64,000 nucleotides of DNA, taken from positions 553,141 through 617,140 of the forward strand of contig JAQSDM010000012.1 in assembly GCA_029945945.1 (NCBI GenBank), in the 5' to 3' direction. This DNA is from Algoriphagus sp. (GTDB taxonomy: Bacteria > Bacteroidota > Bacteroidia > Cytophagales > Cyclobacteriaceae). The notes beneath the pieces were generated by a model. It saw only the letters and a program-made list of their open reading frames with translations, ran no database searches and was not told the origin of the DNA. Below are positions 9,453 through 18,140 of this stretch, piece by piece. The number at the start of each line of letters is the position of its first letter. Position 1 is the stretch's first letter. Made by a program: the position numbers and the translations under genes.

Positions 9453-9485
9453 AAGAAGCCCGGGAATAAATCCCGGGCTTCTTTT
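9451..9485. terminator. Bidirectional terminator between surA-like gene and coiled-coil gene
   Basis: A perfect 15-bp stem (AAAAGAAGCCCGGGA / TCCCGGGCTTCTTTT) with a 5-nt ATAAA loop. It has T tracts on both strands and overlaps the stop codons of both convergent genes. Confidence 0.92.
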
Positions 9486-9801
9486 ATTTATTCCCAAAAA
9501 GAGTTTTAAAAGCTAATCCCAACTGCCTGAAACTCTCTTTAAAAAAGCCTTTTGATTCCTGAAACTTAGGTTCAAACTCTTCTTTCTTCTCTTGGTACTC
9601 GCGCTCCAGCATTTCTTTCCCTTTTCTAAACTCTTCTTCTAAAGTCGTTTTATTGTCTTTGAGGTCTTGGATCTTCTTTTCGATTTCGTCCTTAGCTTCC
9701 ATCCCTGCCTCAGCACCTTTTTTGACTAATTCTTCGATCTTTTCACCGATTTCCCTGAGCAGATTTTCGATGTCCCGGCCAGTTGATTTTTGTTCTTCCA
9801 T
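9484..9801 (-). CDS. Small charged coiled-coil protein
   Basis: A protein of 105 residues from the ATG at 9801; an in-frame TTG two codons upstream is possible but less likely. The sequence is almost entirely charged heptad-like helix (IENLLREIGEKIEELVKKG, then KKIQDLKDNKTTLEEEF) and ends in a short hydrophobic and basic tail, LGLAFKTLFGNK. No enzyme motif is visible and I do not recognise a named family. The composition is reminiscent of YtxH-like or apolipoprotein-like cell-envelope helices. It is monocistronic and convergent with the SurA-like gene, sharing its terminator. Confidence 0.7.
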   Translation of the reverse strand: MEEQKSTGRDIENLLREIGEKIEELVKKGAEAGMEAKDEIEKKIQDLKDNKTTLEEEFRKGKEMLEREYQEKKEEFEPKFQESKGFFKESFRQLGLAFKTLFGNK

Positions 9802-9888
9802 TGTCAAAAGTCTTTGAATTATTGATATTCTGGAAGTTAGATACTTTTTATCAAAGCCTGATGTACACCAAGTAGAAATTAACTCTGA

Positions 9889-11685
9889 TCAATCATTGTC
9901 GACTGGCTCTCCTGCTTGTGTTTGCTTTTCATAAAGTTCTGAGTAAACGCCTTTTTGGTTCATCAGGGAATCATGATTTCCTCGCTCAATGATTTTTCCA
10001 TCATGCAAGACAATGATTTGATCTGCTAGCTTGGCAGAAGAGACGCGATGGGAAATGATAATAGAGGTCCGGTTTTCCATGATACTTTTGAGAGCATTCA
10101 GGATTACATTTTCAGTCTTAGTATCCACTGCAGAAAGACAATCATCCAAAATCAAAATCTTGGGTTCCTTGGCAATAGCCCTGGCAATAGAAACTCGTTG
10201 CTTTTGCCCGCCGGAAAGGGTTATTCCTCTTTCACCAAGCATGGTTTCGAATCCTTTAGGAAACTCAACTATGTTTTGATAAACATCCGCATCCTTGGCA
10301 GCCTTCTCGATGATCTTTGGATCAGCTTTGTCTATTCCAAAAGCGATGTTGTTGCCAATCGAATCCGAAAATAAAAATACATCCTGTGGTACGTAGCCCA
10401 TTTGCCTTCTCAAATTGGAGATATCAAATGCATCAATTGGTTTATCATCAATTTTTATCGTTCCGGTAGTTGGGTCATACATCCTCATCAGCAAGTTTGC
10501 TATCGTTGATTTTCCCGAACCTGTTGTTCCGATAATTCCCAGCGTTTCTCCTTCTTTTATCTCAAAACTGATGTTGTCCAAAGCCTGAATTCCTGAATCA
10601 GGATAGACAAAACTCATGTTTTCGACTTTGACGGTGCCTTTAATCTCGGTTTGAAGATTCTCGGTACTTACGATCTCATTGTTCACATCCATAAATTCAT
10701 TGATACGGGTTTGAGATGCCGCCGCTCGCTGAATAATACTTGTCACCCACCCTAAAGAAGTAACCGGCCAGGCAAGCATGTTGACATACAATATAAACTC
10801 CGCAATTACCCCATAGCCAATTTCACCATTGATGACCTGGATTCCTCCTACATAAACAGTGATGATGGTGGATATCCCAACCAGCGCCATGATGATTGGA
10901 AAGAAAAGTGCATTCACTCTGGTTAAGTGAATTGATTTGAGTTTATAATCCTCGCTTGCATCTGCAAAATTGTTGACGCTATCACTTTCCCTTACAAAAG
11001 CTTTCAAAACCCGTATACCTGAGAATGCTTCCTGTACAAAAGTACTGAGCTCCGAAAGGCTTCGCTGAATTTTCTCCGAACGCTCGTTGATGAGATTATT
11101 GACATAATAAATACTGAGCGAAAGAACTGGGAGCGGTAACAGTGAATAGAGGGTCAATTCCAGATTAACCGTAACCATATACCAGATCACAAGAGGAAAC
11201 AAGATCAAAACATTGAGCCCATACATGATGGCCGGCCCCAAATACATTCTCACCCGACTCACATCTTCTGTAATCCGGGCCATGAGATCTCCTGTACTGT
11301 TTTTCCTATAAAAGCTAAGCGGGAGTTTTTGGTAATGCTCGAAGATTTCATTTTTCATGTCATACTCGATTTTCCGTGACATGATGATGATGGTCTGCCT
11401 GATGAGGAAAAGGAAAAATCCTCTCAAAAGAGCCATCGCAAGGATCAGCATCCCTAAAACAAAAACAAACTGAAGGAAAATTTCTTGGGCTGATTCCCCC
11501 AATCCGCCTTTCGCCAAAGGCCTGTAAAGAGAGAAACTCTCTACCACATAATCTATTGCCAATCGGACAAGTTGAGCAGGGATAATTACGAAAATATTTG
11601 AGATCACCGTAAATACTATTCCCAAAAGCAGCAAGCCCTTGTATTTGTACAAATACTTATTAATTCTCCAAAGTGACTTCACCAA
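9889..11685 (-). CDS. ABC exporter, fused permease and ATPase (MdlB/MsbA type)
   Basis: A protein of 598 residues. Residues 1 to about 320 form the six-helix exporter transmembrane domain. The ATPase follows with Walker A GTTGSGKST (about residue 385), signature LSGGQKQR (about 491), Walker B ILILDDCLSAVD (about 515) and H-loop IISHR (about 545). The residue after the Walker B aspartate is Asp rather than the usual catalytic Glu, as in the MdlA/MdlB branch, which may make this half of a heterodimeric pair or a slower ATPase. Starts at TTG 11685 or GTG 11682 are both possible. The substrate is unknown (lipid or drug export by family). Confidence 0.88.
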   Translation of the reverse strand: MVKSLWRINKYLYKYKGLLLLGIVFTVISNIFVIIPAQLVRLAIDYVVESFSLYRPLAKGGLGESAQEIFLQFVFVLGMLILAMALLRGFFLFLIRQTIIIMSRKIEYDMKNEIFEHYQKLPLSFYRKNSTGDLMARITEDVSRVRMYLGPAIMYGLNVLILFPLVIWYMVTVNLELTLYSLLPLPVLSLSIYYVNNLINERSEKIQRSLSELSTFVQEAFSGIRVLKAFVRESDSVNNFADASEDYKLKSIHLTRVNALFFPIIMALVGISTIITVYVGGIQVINGEIGYGVIAEFILYVNMLAWPVTSLGWVTSIIQRAAASQTRINEFMDVNNEIVSTENLQTEIKGTVKVENMSFVYPDSGIQALDNISFEIKEGETLGIIGTTGSGKSTIANLLMRMYDPTTGTIKIDDKPIDAFDISNLRRQMGYVPQDVFLFSDSIGNNIAFGIDKADPKIIEKAAKDADVYQNIVEFPKGFETMLGERGITLSGGQKQRVSIARAIAKEPKILILDDCLSAVDTKTENVILNALKSIMENRTSIIISHRVSSAKLADQIIVLHDGKIIERGNHDSLMNQKGVYSELYEKQTQAGEPVDND

Positions 11686-11738
11686 ATAAAATCTTTAAAA
11701 ACGAGGAAATAATTAATGGAAACTAGGAATGATAATAC

Positions 11739-11768
11739 TTTGAAGGCCAATAAAAGTATTTAATTTTG
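11739..11768 (+). promoter_or_regulatory. Promoter of leucine dehydrogenase
   Basis: The best promoter match in the window: minus-33 TTTG at 11739-11742, an 18-nt spacer, and minus-7 TAATTTTG at 11761-11768. The leader would be about 55 nt. Confidence 0.65.
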
Positions 11769-11828
11769 TATTGACCTTTTCATAAAGGCATAACCCAAAT
11801 ATAACACATTCTAAAAAGCTAAGTTCAC

Positions 11829-12929
11829 ATGTTAGAGATTAAAGCTACCGAAACCCTCCAGGAGGGATCAATATTTGGTCAGATCACCACCATGGATCAC
11901 GAGCAACTCGTGGTATGTCATGATCAGGCAACAGGCCTGAAGGCAATCATCGGAATTCATAACACCATTTTGGGCCCTGCACTTGGGGGAACCAGAATGT
12001 GGCCTTATGGAAGCGAAAAAGAGGCTATTACAGATGTATTGAGACTTTCTCGCGGCATGTCTTTCAAGAACTCCCTCGCAGGACTTAACCTCGGTGGAGG
12101 GAAAGCAGTGATTTTGGGAAATCCTCAATTGAAAAACGAGGCATTTTTAAGAAGGTTCGGAAGATTCATCGAGAGCCTTGGCGGCAGATACGTCACTGCT
12201 GAAGATGTGAACATGAACACAGCTGACATGGAGTACATCAGAATGGAAACCAAACACGTTGCCGGCCTTCCTCAGGTAAAAGGCGGAAGTGGGGATCCAT
12301 CACCGGTGACTGCCTATGGAACCTACATGGGAATGAAAGCAGCTGCAAAAAAAGCATTCGGTTCTGATTCACTTCAAGGGAAAAAAATAGGGGTTCAGGG
12401 TGTCGGTCAAGTTGGAAAATACCTGATCGAATACCTGGTCAAAGAAGGAGCTGAAGTATTGGTCACTGATATTTTCGAAGAAAAATTAAGTCAAGTGGCG
12501 AAAGCTACCGGAGCAGTGGCTGTAGATCCTAATTTGATCTATGACCTGGAAATGGACATTTATGCACCTTGTGCACTTGGAGCCACGGTCAATGATGAAA
12601 CTATTGACCGATTGAAATGTCGCGTAATTGCCGGTGCAGCAAATAATCAATTGAAAGATGAAGCTAAGCATGGCAAAATTTTGATGGAAAAAGGAATCAT
12701 CTATGCTCCGGATTTCCTGATCAATGCCGGTGGAGTAATTAATGTAGGCGCTGAATACCTGGGTGATTACCACAAGGACATCGTTTACAAGCAAACTGAA
12801 AAAATCTACGATACTTGTTTAAGCATTCTTAACAAGGCTGAAAAGGAAAATATCCCAGCCCAACAGGCAGCGATAGAGGCTGCAAAAGCAAGAATTGAAG
12901 CATTGGGAAGAGTAAAACTTCCATTCTAA
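11829..12929 (+). CDS. Leucine (Glu/Leu/Phe/Val family) dehydrogenase
   Basis: A protein of 366 residues, the usual length of leucine dehydrogenases and well short of glutamate dehydrogenases. The catalytic glycine-rich/lysine motif is GLNLGGGKAVI near residues 85-95, and the Rossmann motif is GVQGVGQVGKYL near residue 188. It would oxidatively deaminate branched-chain amino acids with NAD+, or aminate the keto acids in reverse, in the cytosol. It is monocistronic: it has its own promoter upstream and a strong terminator directly after. Substrate choice within the family is inferred from length and motif, not proven. Confidence 0.9.
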   Translation: MLEIKATETLQEGSIFGQITTMDHEQLVVCHDQATGLKAIIGIHNTILGPALGGTRMWPYGSEKEAITDVLRLSRGMSFKNSLAGLNLGGGKAVILGNPQLKNEAFLRRFGRFIESLGGRYVTAEDVNMNTADMEYIRMETKHVAGLPQVKGGSGDPSPVTAYGTYMGMKAAAKKAFGSDSLQGKKIGVQGVGQVGKYLIEYLVKEGAEVLVTDIFEEKLSQVAKATGAVAVDPNLIYDLEMDIYAPCALGATVNDETIDRLKCRVIAGAANNQLKDEAKHGKILMEKGIIYAPDFLINAGGVINVGAEYLGDYHKDIVYKQTEKIYDTCLSILNKAEKENIPAQQAAIEAAKARIEALGRVKLPF

Positions 12930-12948
12930 TTCTTAATTAACACAATTC

Positions 12949-12983
12949 AAAACCACCGGATGAGCTTTTTCGGTGGTTTTTTT
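12949..12983 (+). terminator. Terminator after leucine dehydrogenase
   Basis: Stem AAAACCACCG / CGGTGGTTTT with a 12-nt loop, extended into a run of seven T residues. It sits 20 nt after the stop codon. Confidence 0.9.
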
Positions 12984-13020
12984 GTCTTTAGCCACATGGA
13001 ATTAGCCCGTGCAAAATCCC

Positions 13021-13028
13021 TATATTTG
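13021..13028 (+). promoter_or_regulatory. TAnnTTTG minus-7 element for nusB
   Basis: TATATTTG, 18 nt before the nusB ATG, implies a leader of about 10 nt. No clear minus-33 element is seen at the expected distance. Confidence 0.5.
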
Positions 13029-13045
13029 CAATTCTTTCTCACGTT

Positions 13046-14230
13046 ATGCTAAATAGAAGAATACTCAGGGTAAAGGCTTTTCAAAACCTGTATGCCTATG
13101 AGCAGTGCAAGGCATCCAATCACAACCTTGCCAAGGATTTCATTCGGGAATCCTTCTTGCCAGATCTCAATAGTATGGAAGTGCAGGACAAAGCCTCTCT
13201 CAACAGGGATGCAGAGGAAGCATTGATACTATTTGAGCAAAATATTGCTTCCAGAAAAATGCTGACAGCAACAGATGCAAAGCCAAAAATCAAGCAAGTG
13301 GTTTTGGCTGCTCTCAATCAATATCATAGTGCAAATGATAAAGATCACCAGTACATCTTGAAAAATATGGTAGCCTCCGCTGAGAGAATCCCTCAGCTTT
13401 ACCTTCTTTCGATTGAGTTGCTTCAGGCTTTTGCTAAGCATGTTGAAAAAGAAATCGAGAAAAAGAAAAAAATGAGAGGCGAAGCACCAATAGCTTTTGC
13501 TAATGAATTGAACTTGGCAGAAAACAAGATTTTAAAGAATCTTAGAAATTCTGACGCTTATCGTTCAGCCATCATTCGAAATAATGTTCATTTAAATGAT
13601 ATAGAACTCGAAATCAAAGAATGGTTCAGAGATTATATCAAGCCTTCTGAAGAATATCAGGCATATCTTCAGATCAAGGAACCAACACTGGACCAGGATT
13701 TTGAATTGGTGGATGATTTGCTGAAAAAGATCATATTCAAAAATGATGTAATCCTGAATTTCTTCTCTGAAAAAGATTTGAATTGGACCGAGAACAAAGC
13801 AGTGGTTAGAAGCCTTGCTGCCAAAGTTTTGAAAAATGCAGCAAATCTTACCGAAGAAGATGACGAGCAACTCCCGGAGATTGCCATGAACTGGGATGAG
13901 GATAAGGAGTTTTTTGAAAATATCTTTAACTTCACAATTGCGAATGATGCTGCAAGCAAAGCTCTTATCTCTCAAAAGACCAAAAACTGGGATATTGAAA
14001 GGCTTGCATTTACAGACAAAGTGATTATTTCGATGGCGATCGCGGAAATGAAAAACTTTCCAAGTATCCCGGTGAAAGTGAGTATTAACGAGTATATCGA
14101 CATCTCAAAAACCTACAGCACACCAAAAAGCAAACAATTTGTAAATGGTCTGCTGGACGTGATGGCGAAAGAGCTAATCGAAAGCGGAGAAATCCGTAAG
14201 AGCGGAAGAGGACTTTTGGACAATAAATAA
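13046..14230 (+). CDS. nusB: Transcription antitermination factor NusB (long form)
   Basis: A protein of 394 residues, more than twice the length of proteobacterial NusB. The N-terminus (NRRILRVKAFQNLYAYEQ) and the last 110 residues (LAFTDKVIISMAIAEMK, VKVSINEYIDISKTYSTPKS, FVNGLLD) carry the NusB fold and the RNA/S10-binding signature. The middle, about 230 residues, is charged helical sequence. NusB binds boxA RNA with NusE for rRNA antitermination. It is the first gene of a run with a YtxH-like gene, DUF1573, yajC, ybbR-like and coaE. Long NusB proteins are common in Bacteroidota, so I treat the insert as native. Confidence 0.85.
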   Translation: MLNRRILRVKAFQNLYAYEQCKASNHNLAKDFIRESFLPDLNSMEVQDKASLNRDAEEALILFEQNIASRKMLTATDAKPKIKQVVLAALNQYHSANDKDHQYILKNMVASAERIPQLYLLSIELLQAFAKHVEKEIEKKKKMRGEAPIAFANELNLAENKILKNLRNSDAYRSAIIRNNVHLNDIELEIKEWFRDYIKPSEEYQAYLQIKEPTLDQDFELVDDLLKKIIFKNDVILNFFSEKDLNWTENKAVVRSLAAKVLKNAANLTEEDDEQLPEIAMNWDEDKEFFENIFNFTIANDAASKALISQKTKNWDIERLAFTDKVIISMAIAEMKNFPSIPVKVSINEYIDISKTYSTPKSKQFVNGLLDVMAKELIESGEIRKSGRGLLDNK

Positions 14231-14237
14231 TAAAACT

Positions 14238-14540
14238 ATGAGCAAGAGCAGTAATTCACTCATCGCCTTTATGGTAGGTGCTGGCGTAGGTGCCGCACTG
14301 GGAATACTTTTTGCCCCTGATACCGGAGCTAATACAAGAGATAAACTCTCATTCAAACTTTCTAAATACAAGAAAGAATTGGAAGAACTAATTGAAGATC
14401 TCGTAGAAGGAAAAGAAACGCATTTGAACGAAGCGAAAAACGAGGGAAAAAGAGTCATTTCCGAGGCAAAAAACAAAGCAGAAAATCTTTTGAATGATGT
14501 GAATAAATTAATTGATCAAATCAATCAAGGGAACAATTAA
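14238..14540 (+). CDS. YtxH-domain membrane-anchored protein
   Basis: A protein of 100 residues with one N-terminal Gly/Ala-rich membrane helix (LIAFMVGAGVGAALGILFAP), the standard YtxH opening, followed by a charged coiled coil (KYKKELEELIEDLVEGKE). It starts 7 nt after nusB and is probably co-transcribed with it. YtxH proteins are general envelope-stress-linked proteins without a defined activity; the old label 'gas vesicle protein' is misleading here because no other gas vesicle genes are present. Confidence 0.8.
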   Translation: MSKSSNSLIAFMVGAGVGAALGILFAPDTGANTRDKLSFKLSKYKKELEELIEDLVEGKETHLNEAKNEGKRVISEAKNKAENLLNDVNKLIDQINQGNN

Positions 14541-14575
14541 ACTTCAGAAGGGGTTTAAAAATTGAATTCGGGCAA

Positions 14576-14583
14576 TAAATTTG
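14576..14583 (+). promoter_or_regulatory. TAnnTTTG minus-7 element for the DUF1573 gene
   Basis: TAAATTTG, 61 nt before the ATG at 14644. A TTTAA stretch near 14553 is a weak minus-33 candidate. Confidence 0.5.
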
Positions 14584-14643
14584 TCCGGTAAATTTCAAAG
14601 GCTTAGGCTATTTAATAAAGCAACTTAAAACCAATTAATACAC

Positions 14644-15186
14644 ATGAAAATCAATGTTTTGAGCGTAGCTGCACTTTCCCTGATGATAGCTTTAGGCACA
14701 TCTTGCAGCCCTAAAAATGATCAGGAAGCAAAAATTCAGGCTCTTGAAGAAAAAATCGCTGCGTTGGAGACTCAGGGAACTGCAGTAACTCCGGTAAATG
14801 CACAAGCAACTCAACCTGCAGATCCAGCTTCATTGGGTCAATTTACCTTTCCAGAAATGGAGTATGATTTCGGGACAATCCCCGAAGGTCAGGTTGTTGA
14901 GCACCTATTCAAATTCACTAACGATGGTCAGGCTCCGCTTGTAATTTCAAACATTACAGCATCTTGCGGTTGTACAAGCCCTGATTGGACTAAAGCCCCG
15001 GTAAAACCAGGTGAAGAAGGATTTGTGAAAGTAGTATTTAACTCTACTGCAAAATCAGGATCTCAATCTCCAACTGTCAGCATCCAGGCTAACACCAATC
15101 CAACTGTAACTCGCCTGAGATTGAAAGGAACAGTTACTCCTAAAATGGCAGGAGCAGCGAATCCTGTAGGTCCAATCAAAAAATAA
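14644..15186 (+). CDS. DUF1573 lipoprotein
   Basis: A protein of 180 residues. A signal sequence ends LGTSCSP, a Bacteroidota-style lipobox with Cys21. Next is a short coiled coil (EAKIQALEEKIAALETQ), a flexible Thr/Ala/Pro linker, then a single DUF1573 beta-sandwich domain (MEYDFGTIPEGQVVEHLFKF, SCGCTSPDWTK, FNSTAKSGSQS). DUF1573 is an Ig-like domain of unknown role found on exported proteins. The next gene, yajC, begins 2 nt downstream, so the lipoprotein is probably made together with the Sec-associated YajC. Confidence 0.82.
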   Translation: MKINVLSVAALSLMIALGTSCSPKNDQEAKIQALEEKIAALETQGTAVTPVNAQATQPADPASLGQFTFPEMEYDFGTIPEGQVVEHLFKFTNDGQAPLVISNITASCGCTSPDWTKAPVKPGEEGFVKVVFNSTAKSGSQSPTVSIQANTNPTVTRLRLKGTVTPKMAGAANPVGPIKK

Positions 15187-15188
15187 GC

Positions 15189-15503
15189 ATGATCTCTACA
15201 ATTTTGGCGCAAGCCTCCGCAGGCGGAGGAATTTTAGGACAGGTATTCCTTTTTGGTTCTATCATTTTGATCATGTACTTCTTCATGATCAGACCACAGC
15301 AGAAGAAACAAAAAGACACCAAAAAATTTATCGAAGAAATAAAGAAGGGTGATGATGTAGTGACTATTGGAGGTCTTCATGGCAAAGTAAGCAGCGTCGA
15401 AGGTGACGTTGTATTTCTGGAGCTTGACAGAGGCCTGAAAGTAAAAGTCGAAAAATCAGCCATCTCAGCAGATTTCACGAAAAAAACAACTCCAACCAAA
15501 TAA
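15189..15503 (+). CDS. yajC: Preprotein translocase subunit YajC
   Basis: A protein of 104 residues with the YajC layout: a single membrane helix (about residues 17-37, FLFGSIILIMYFFMIRPQ) leading into the RPQQKKQK basic stretch and a small cytoplasmic domain with the motifs KKGDDVVTIGGLHGKV and KVEKSAI. YajC associates with SecDF-YidC in protein export and membrane insertion. It starts 2 nt after the DUF1573 stop codon, and the ybbR-like gene starts 8 nt after its own stop, so it is inside an operon. Confidence 0.93.
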   Translation: MISTILAQASAGGGILGQVFLFGSIILIMYFFMIRPQQKKQKDTKKFIEEIKKGDDVVTIGGLHGKVSSVEGDVVFLELDRGLKVKVEKSAISADFTKKTTPTK

Positions 15504-15511
15504 GTTGAATT

Positions 15512-16477
15512 TTGACGGAAACAAAAAAATCCTCCCAATGGATTTCTCCTAAAAAACTCTCAAATCTAAAAGTGGTAGTCCTTTGCATTGCAGCGGCTAC
15601 CACTTTTTGGATTTTAAATGCCCTCAATAAAGACGATTACTCAACGGTGGTAGATTATCCTGTCGAATTTGTATTCGACAGAGAAAACTTTATACCGATA
15701 GAAAAACTTCCTGAAACTATCCCGGTCGAAATCAAAGGAAACGGATGGGATTTACTTCAAAAGTATTTCAAATTAAATACCTCCCCCTATTCAATTGAAC
15801 TTAGAAATCCCGCGGACAGTAAATATTTATTGACCTCTGATTTAAAACGCCCCCTTGGAGAATTTTTGAGTCCAACTCAATTGGTTTCAGTTTTGGACGA
15901 TTCGATCACATACAAAATTGATGAAATCCAGATTAGGGAAATTCAGCCGATTCTGGATACCCTCAGCTTCTCGCTGGCAAAAAATTATAGAATCATCAAC
16001 GAGATTAAATTCTCCCCCAATAAGCTTACTATAAAAGGACCAAGCTCAGTACTTAGCGACCTGGCAAAGGGTTATCCGCTTTCTTTAAAAGAAACAAGAA
16101 TCGATAAAAACATTCAAAAAGAAGTAGAGGTAACTATCCCTTCCGAACTGAGTGAACTAATCAGTATTGAAGAAAAAACTATTGCCATCCAATTCGAGGT
16201 AATTGCATTTCTTGAAGGTAACAAACGATTAAAGCTGACAAAAATTAATTTCCCGAGGACCGTTACTTTGGAAGATGAGGAGGTATCGATGATGATGTAT
16301 TATCTGGTCGATGAGCGAAAGGCCTCTCAGTTGAAAGACATGGAGTTTGAAGCAGTCTTAGATTATTCAAGGAGAAACCGGGAAGACAGCACCATTATAA
16401 TCCAGGTGAAACCTATGCCTGATTATCTGGAGCAGGTTCGAGTTGAACCTCAAATTCTCAAATTGAAATATGAGTAA
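15512..16477 (+). CDS. YbbR-like domain protein (CdaR family)
   Basis: A protein of 321 residues starting at the TTG at 15512. One N-terminal membrane helix (VVVLCIAAATTFWILNAL) is followed by extracytoplasmic YbbR-type beta repeats (YPVEFVFDRENF, PETIPVEIKGNG, KLTIKGPSSVL). In Firmicutes, CdaR is the YbbR protein that regulates diadenylate cyclase CdaA; in Bacteroidota the YbbR-like gene is usually found beside coaE, as here. The last 8 nt overlap the coaE start. No cyclase gene is in the window, so a regulatory role is not shown. Confidence 0.82.
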   Translation: MTETKKSSQWISPKKLSNLKVVVLCIAAATTFWILNALNKDDYSTVVDYPVEFVFDRENFIPIEKLPETIPVEIKGNGWDLLQKYFKLNTSPYSIELRNPADSKYLLTSDLKRPLGEFLSPTQLVSVLDDSITYKIDEIQIREIQPILDTLSFSLAKNYRIINEIKFSPNKLTIKGPSSVLSDLAKGYPLSLKETRIDKNIQKEVEVTIPSELSELISIEEKTIAIQFEVIAFLEGNKRLKLTKINFPRTVTLEDEEVSMMMYYLVDERKASQLKDMEFEAVLDYSRRNREDSTIIIQVKPMPDYLEQVRVEPQILKLKYE

Positions 16478-17075
16478 GCAAAGTCCACTGAAAGTTGGAA
16501 TTACCGGTGGAATCGGCGCAGGTAAATCAGTTGTGGCAAAGATTTTTTCAATCCTGGGTATCCCAATTTATTCTGCCGACGATAGAGCAAAATTGCTGAT
16601 GGCTCATGATTCAGATCTATCCAAATCAATAATAAAGGAATTTGGATCAGAATCTTATCTACCTGATGGATCAGTAAATCGGGCTTATTTGGCAACAACT
16701 GTTTTTGCAGATCCGGAAAAAGTCAAAAAAATCAACTCTTTGGTTCACCCGATAGTTGGCAAGGACTTTTTGAAATGGGCTGAATCTCAAAAAGCACCCT
16801 ACGTTTTGAAAGAAGCTGCATTAATTTTTGAAACGGGTGGGCAGAAATCCCTGGACTTTGTGATCAATGTGAGTGCTCCATTGAAAATCAGAGTAGCCAG
16901 AATCCTTATGCGCGACCCATATCGAAGTGAGGAGCAAGTGAATCAAATAATTAATCAGCAGATCCCGGATGAGGAAAAAAATGAATTAGCTGATTTTGTA
17001 ATCAAAAATTCAGATAACAAACTTTTGATCCCTCAGGTCCTGTCCATTCATGAGAAATTGCTAGAAAAATCTTGA
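16470..17075 (+). CDS. coaE: Dephospho-CoA kinase
   Basis: A protein of 201 residues. The P-loop is GITGGIGAGKS at about residues 10-20, followed by the family motifs YSADDRAKLLM, LVHPIVGKDF and EAALIFETGGQKSLDFVINVSAP. It catalyses the last step of coenzyme A synthesis, phosphorylating the 3'-hydroxyl of dephospho-CoA. It overlaps the preceding ybbR-like gene by 8 nt, suggesting translational coupling. An 8-bp inverted repeat (CTTGATTT at 17071, AAATCAAG at 17101) spans the stop codon but has a long loop and is only a weak terminator candidate. Confidence 0.93.
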   Translation: MSKQSPLKVGITGGIGAGKSVVAKIFSILGIPIYSADDRAKLLMAHDSDLSKSIIKEFGSESYLPDGSVNRAYLATTVFADPEKVKKINSLVHPIVGKDFLKWAESQKAPYVLKEAALIFETGGQKSLDFVINVSAPLKIRVARILMRDPYRSEEQVNQIINQQIPDEEKNELADFVIKNSDNKLLIPQVLSIHEKLLEKS

Positions 17076-17219
17076 TTTCTTTTAATTACTAAAGCTTCTC
17101 AAATCAAGCAAAAATTTATTTTTCAACTCATTTTTTCATTTTATAAGACTTAATATTTACCGGATACTTTCAGTTTTAGGTCGTCACCACTATCTTAGAC
17201 TTCTATACCCACCAGCCCG

Positions 17220-18098
17220 ATGAAAGTTTACAATCCCAAAGAATGGTTGAGCGTTCTATTTTTCTTTCAGAAGTCAGATACCCTTTTTAAACTGGCACCA
17301 CTTCTCGCTTTGATTTTTGCCTACTCGATTGGGGTCGCTTATTTTGAACTTGAATACTTGCATATCGGGAGTAATAGCTGGGTTCAGCATATCCCGGTCA
17401 TGCATAGTTTACTGAGTTTTGTGATCTCTATGCTGTTGGTATTCAGGACAAACTCGGCCTATGATCGTTGGTGGGAAGGCAGAAAACTTTGGGGAAGCCT
17501 TGTAAATGCCAGCCGAAATCTTGCCTTGAAACTGAGTGCAATGCTTCCCATAGACGATTACGACAATCGCCTGTTCTTTAAATACAGCATCCCTTCTTAT
17601 GCTTTTGGATTGAAAGACCACCTTCAGTTGGAGAATACTCAGTTTATGCTGGATGAAAATTACAATGTAGACATCACCAGCATAGATGTAGAAAAGCATG
17701 TCCCAAATCAGATCGCCCGATTGATCTTTTCCAAAGTGAACCAACTCTATCAAGATGGAAAAATCACAGGGGACCAATTGATCGTCTTGAATAATGAAGT
17801 GACTGCTTTCACGGATATCTGTGGAGCTTGTGAGCGGATCAAAAACACACCAATTCCATTTTCCTATGGATCATTTATCAAGAAATTCATCATGCTTTAT
17901 GTGCTCACATTGCCAATGGGCTATGTCTTCAATATGGGCTATTATGCTGCACCTATTGTGGCCTTTATCTTTTATGTATTGGGAAGTTTGGAACTTGTTG
18001 CTGAAGAAATTGAGGAACCTTTTGGAAAAGATCCGAACGATCTTCCTATGGAAAAAATGGCATCATCAATCCGCAAGCATGTTTCTGAATTACTGTAA
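17220..18098 (+). CDS. Bestrophin-family anion channel
   Basis: A protein of 292 residues typical of prokaryotic bestrophins (UPF0187). Visible signatures are the first membrane helices (LAPLLALIFAYSIGVAYFE), the conserved FRTNSAYDRWWEGRKLWGSLVNASRN block near residue 80 (read in pieces), the neck motif IPFSYGSFIKKFIMLYVLTL near residue 210, and the C-terminal EEIEEPFGKDPNDLPM motif. Bestrophins form pentameric anion channels in the inner membrane. It is monocistronic, with a 144-bp upstream spacer and a convergent neighbour. Confidence 0.92.
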   Translation: MKVYNPKEWLSVLFFFQKSDTLFKLAPLLALIFAYSIGVAYFELEYLHIGSNSWVQHIPVMHSLLSFVISMLLVFRTNSAYDRWWEGRKLWGSLVNASRNLALKLSAMLPIDDYDNRLFFKYSIPSYAFGLKDHLQLENTQFMLDENYNVDITSIDVEKHVPNQIARLIFSKVNQLYQDGKITGDQLIVLNNEVTAFTDICGACERIKNTPIPFSYGSFIKKFIMLYVLTLPMGYVFNMGYYAAPIVAFIFYVLGSLELVAEEIEEPFGKDPNDLPMEKMASSIRKHVSELL

Positions 18099-18111
18099 GG
18101 AAGTTAAAATC

Positions 18112-18140
18112 TGAGAAAAACCCGTTAAAGCTTTTTCTCA
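18112..18140. terminator. Possible bidirectional terminator between bestrophin and NTF2-like gene
   Basis: Stem TGAGAAAAA / TTTTTCTCA with an 11-nt loop lies between two convergent genes and covers the stop codon of the minus-strand gene. The stem is A/T rich, so it is weaker than the others in the window. Confidence 0.45.

Noticed and set aside
14238..14540. Gas vesicle protein label for the YtxH-like gene
   Set aside because: It has the YtxH membrane-helix opening and no gas vesicle genes are nearby.
17071..17108. CTTGATTT / AAATCAAG inverted repeat after coaE as a terminator
   Set aside because: The loop is over 20 nt and the stem is A/T rich; the T-rich run is not directly adjacent.
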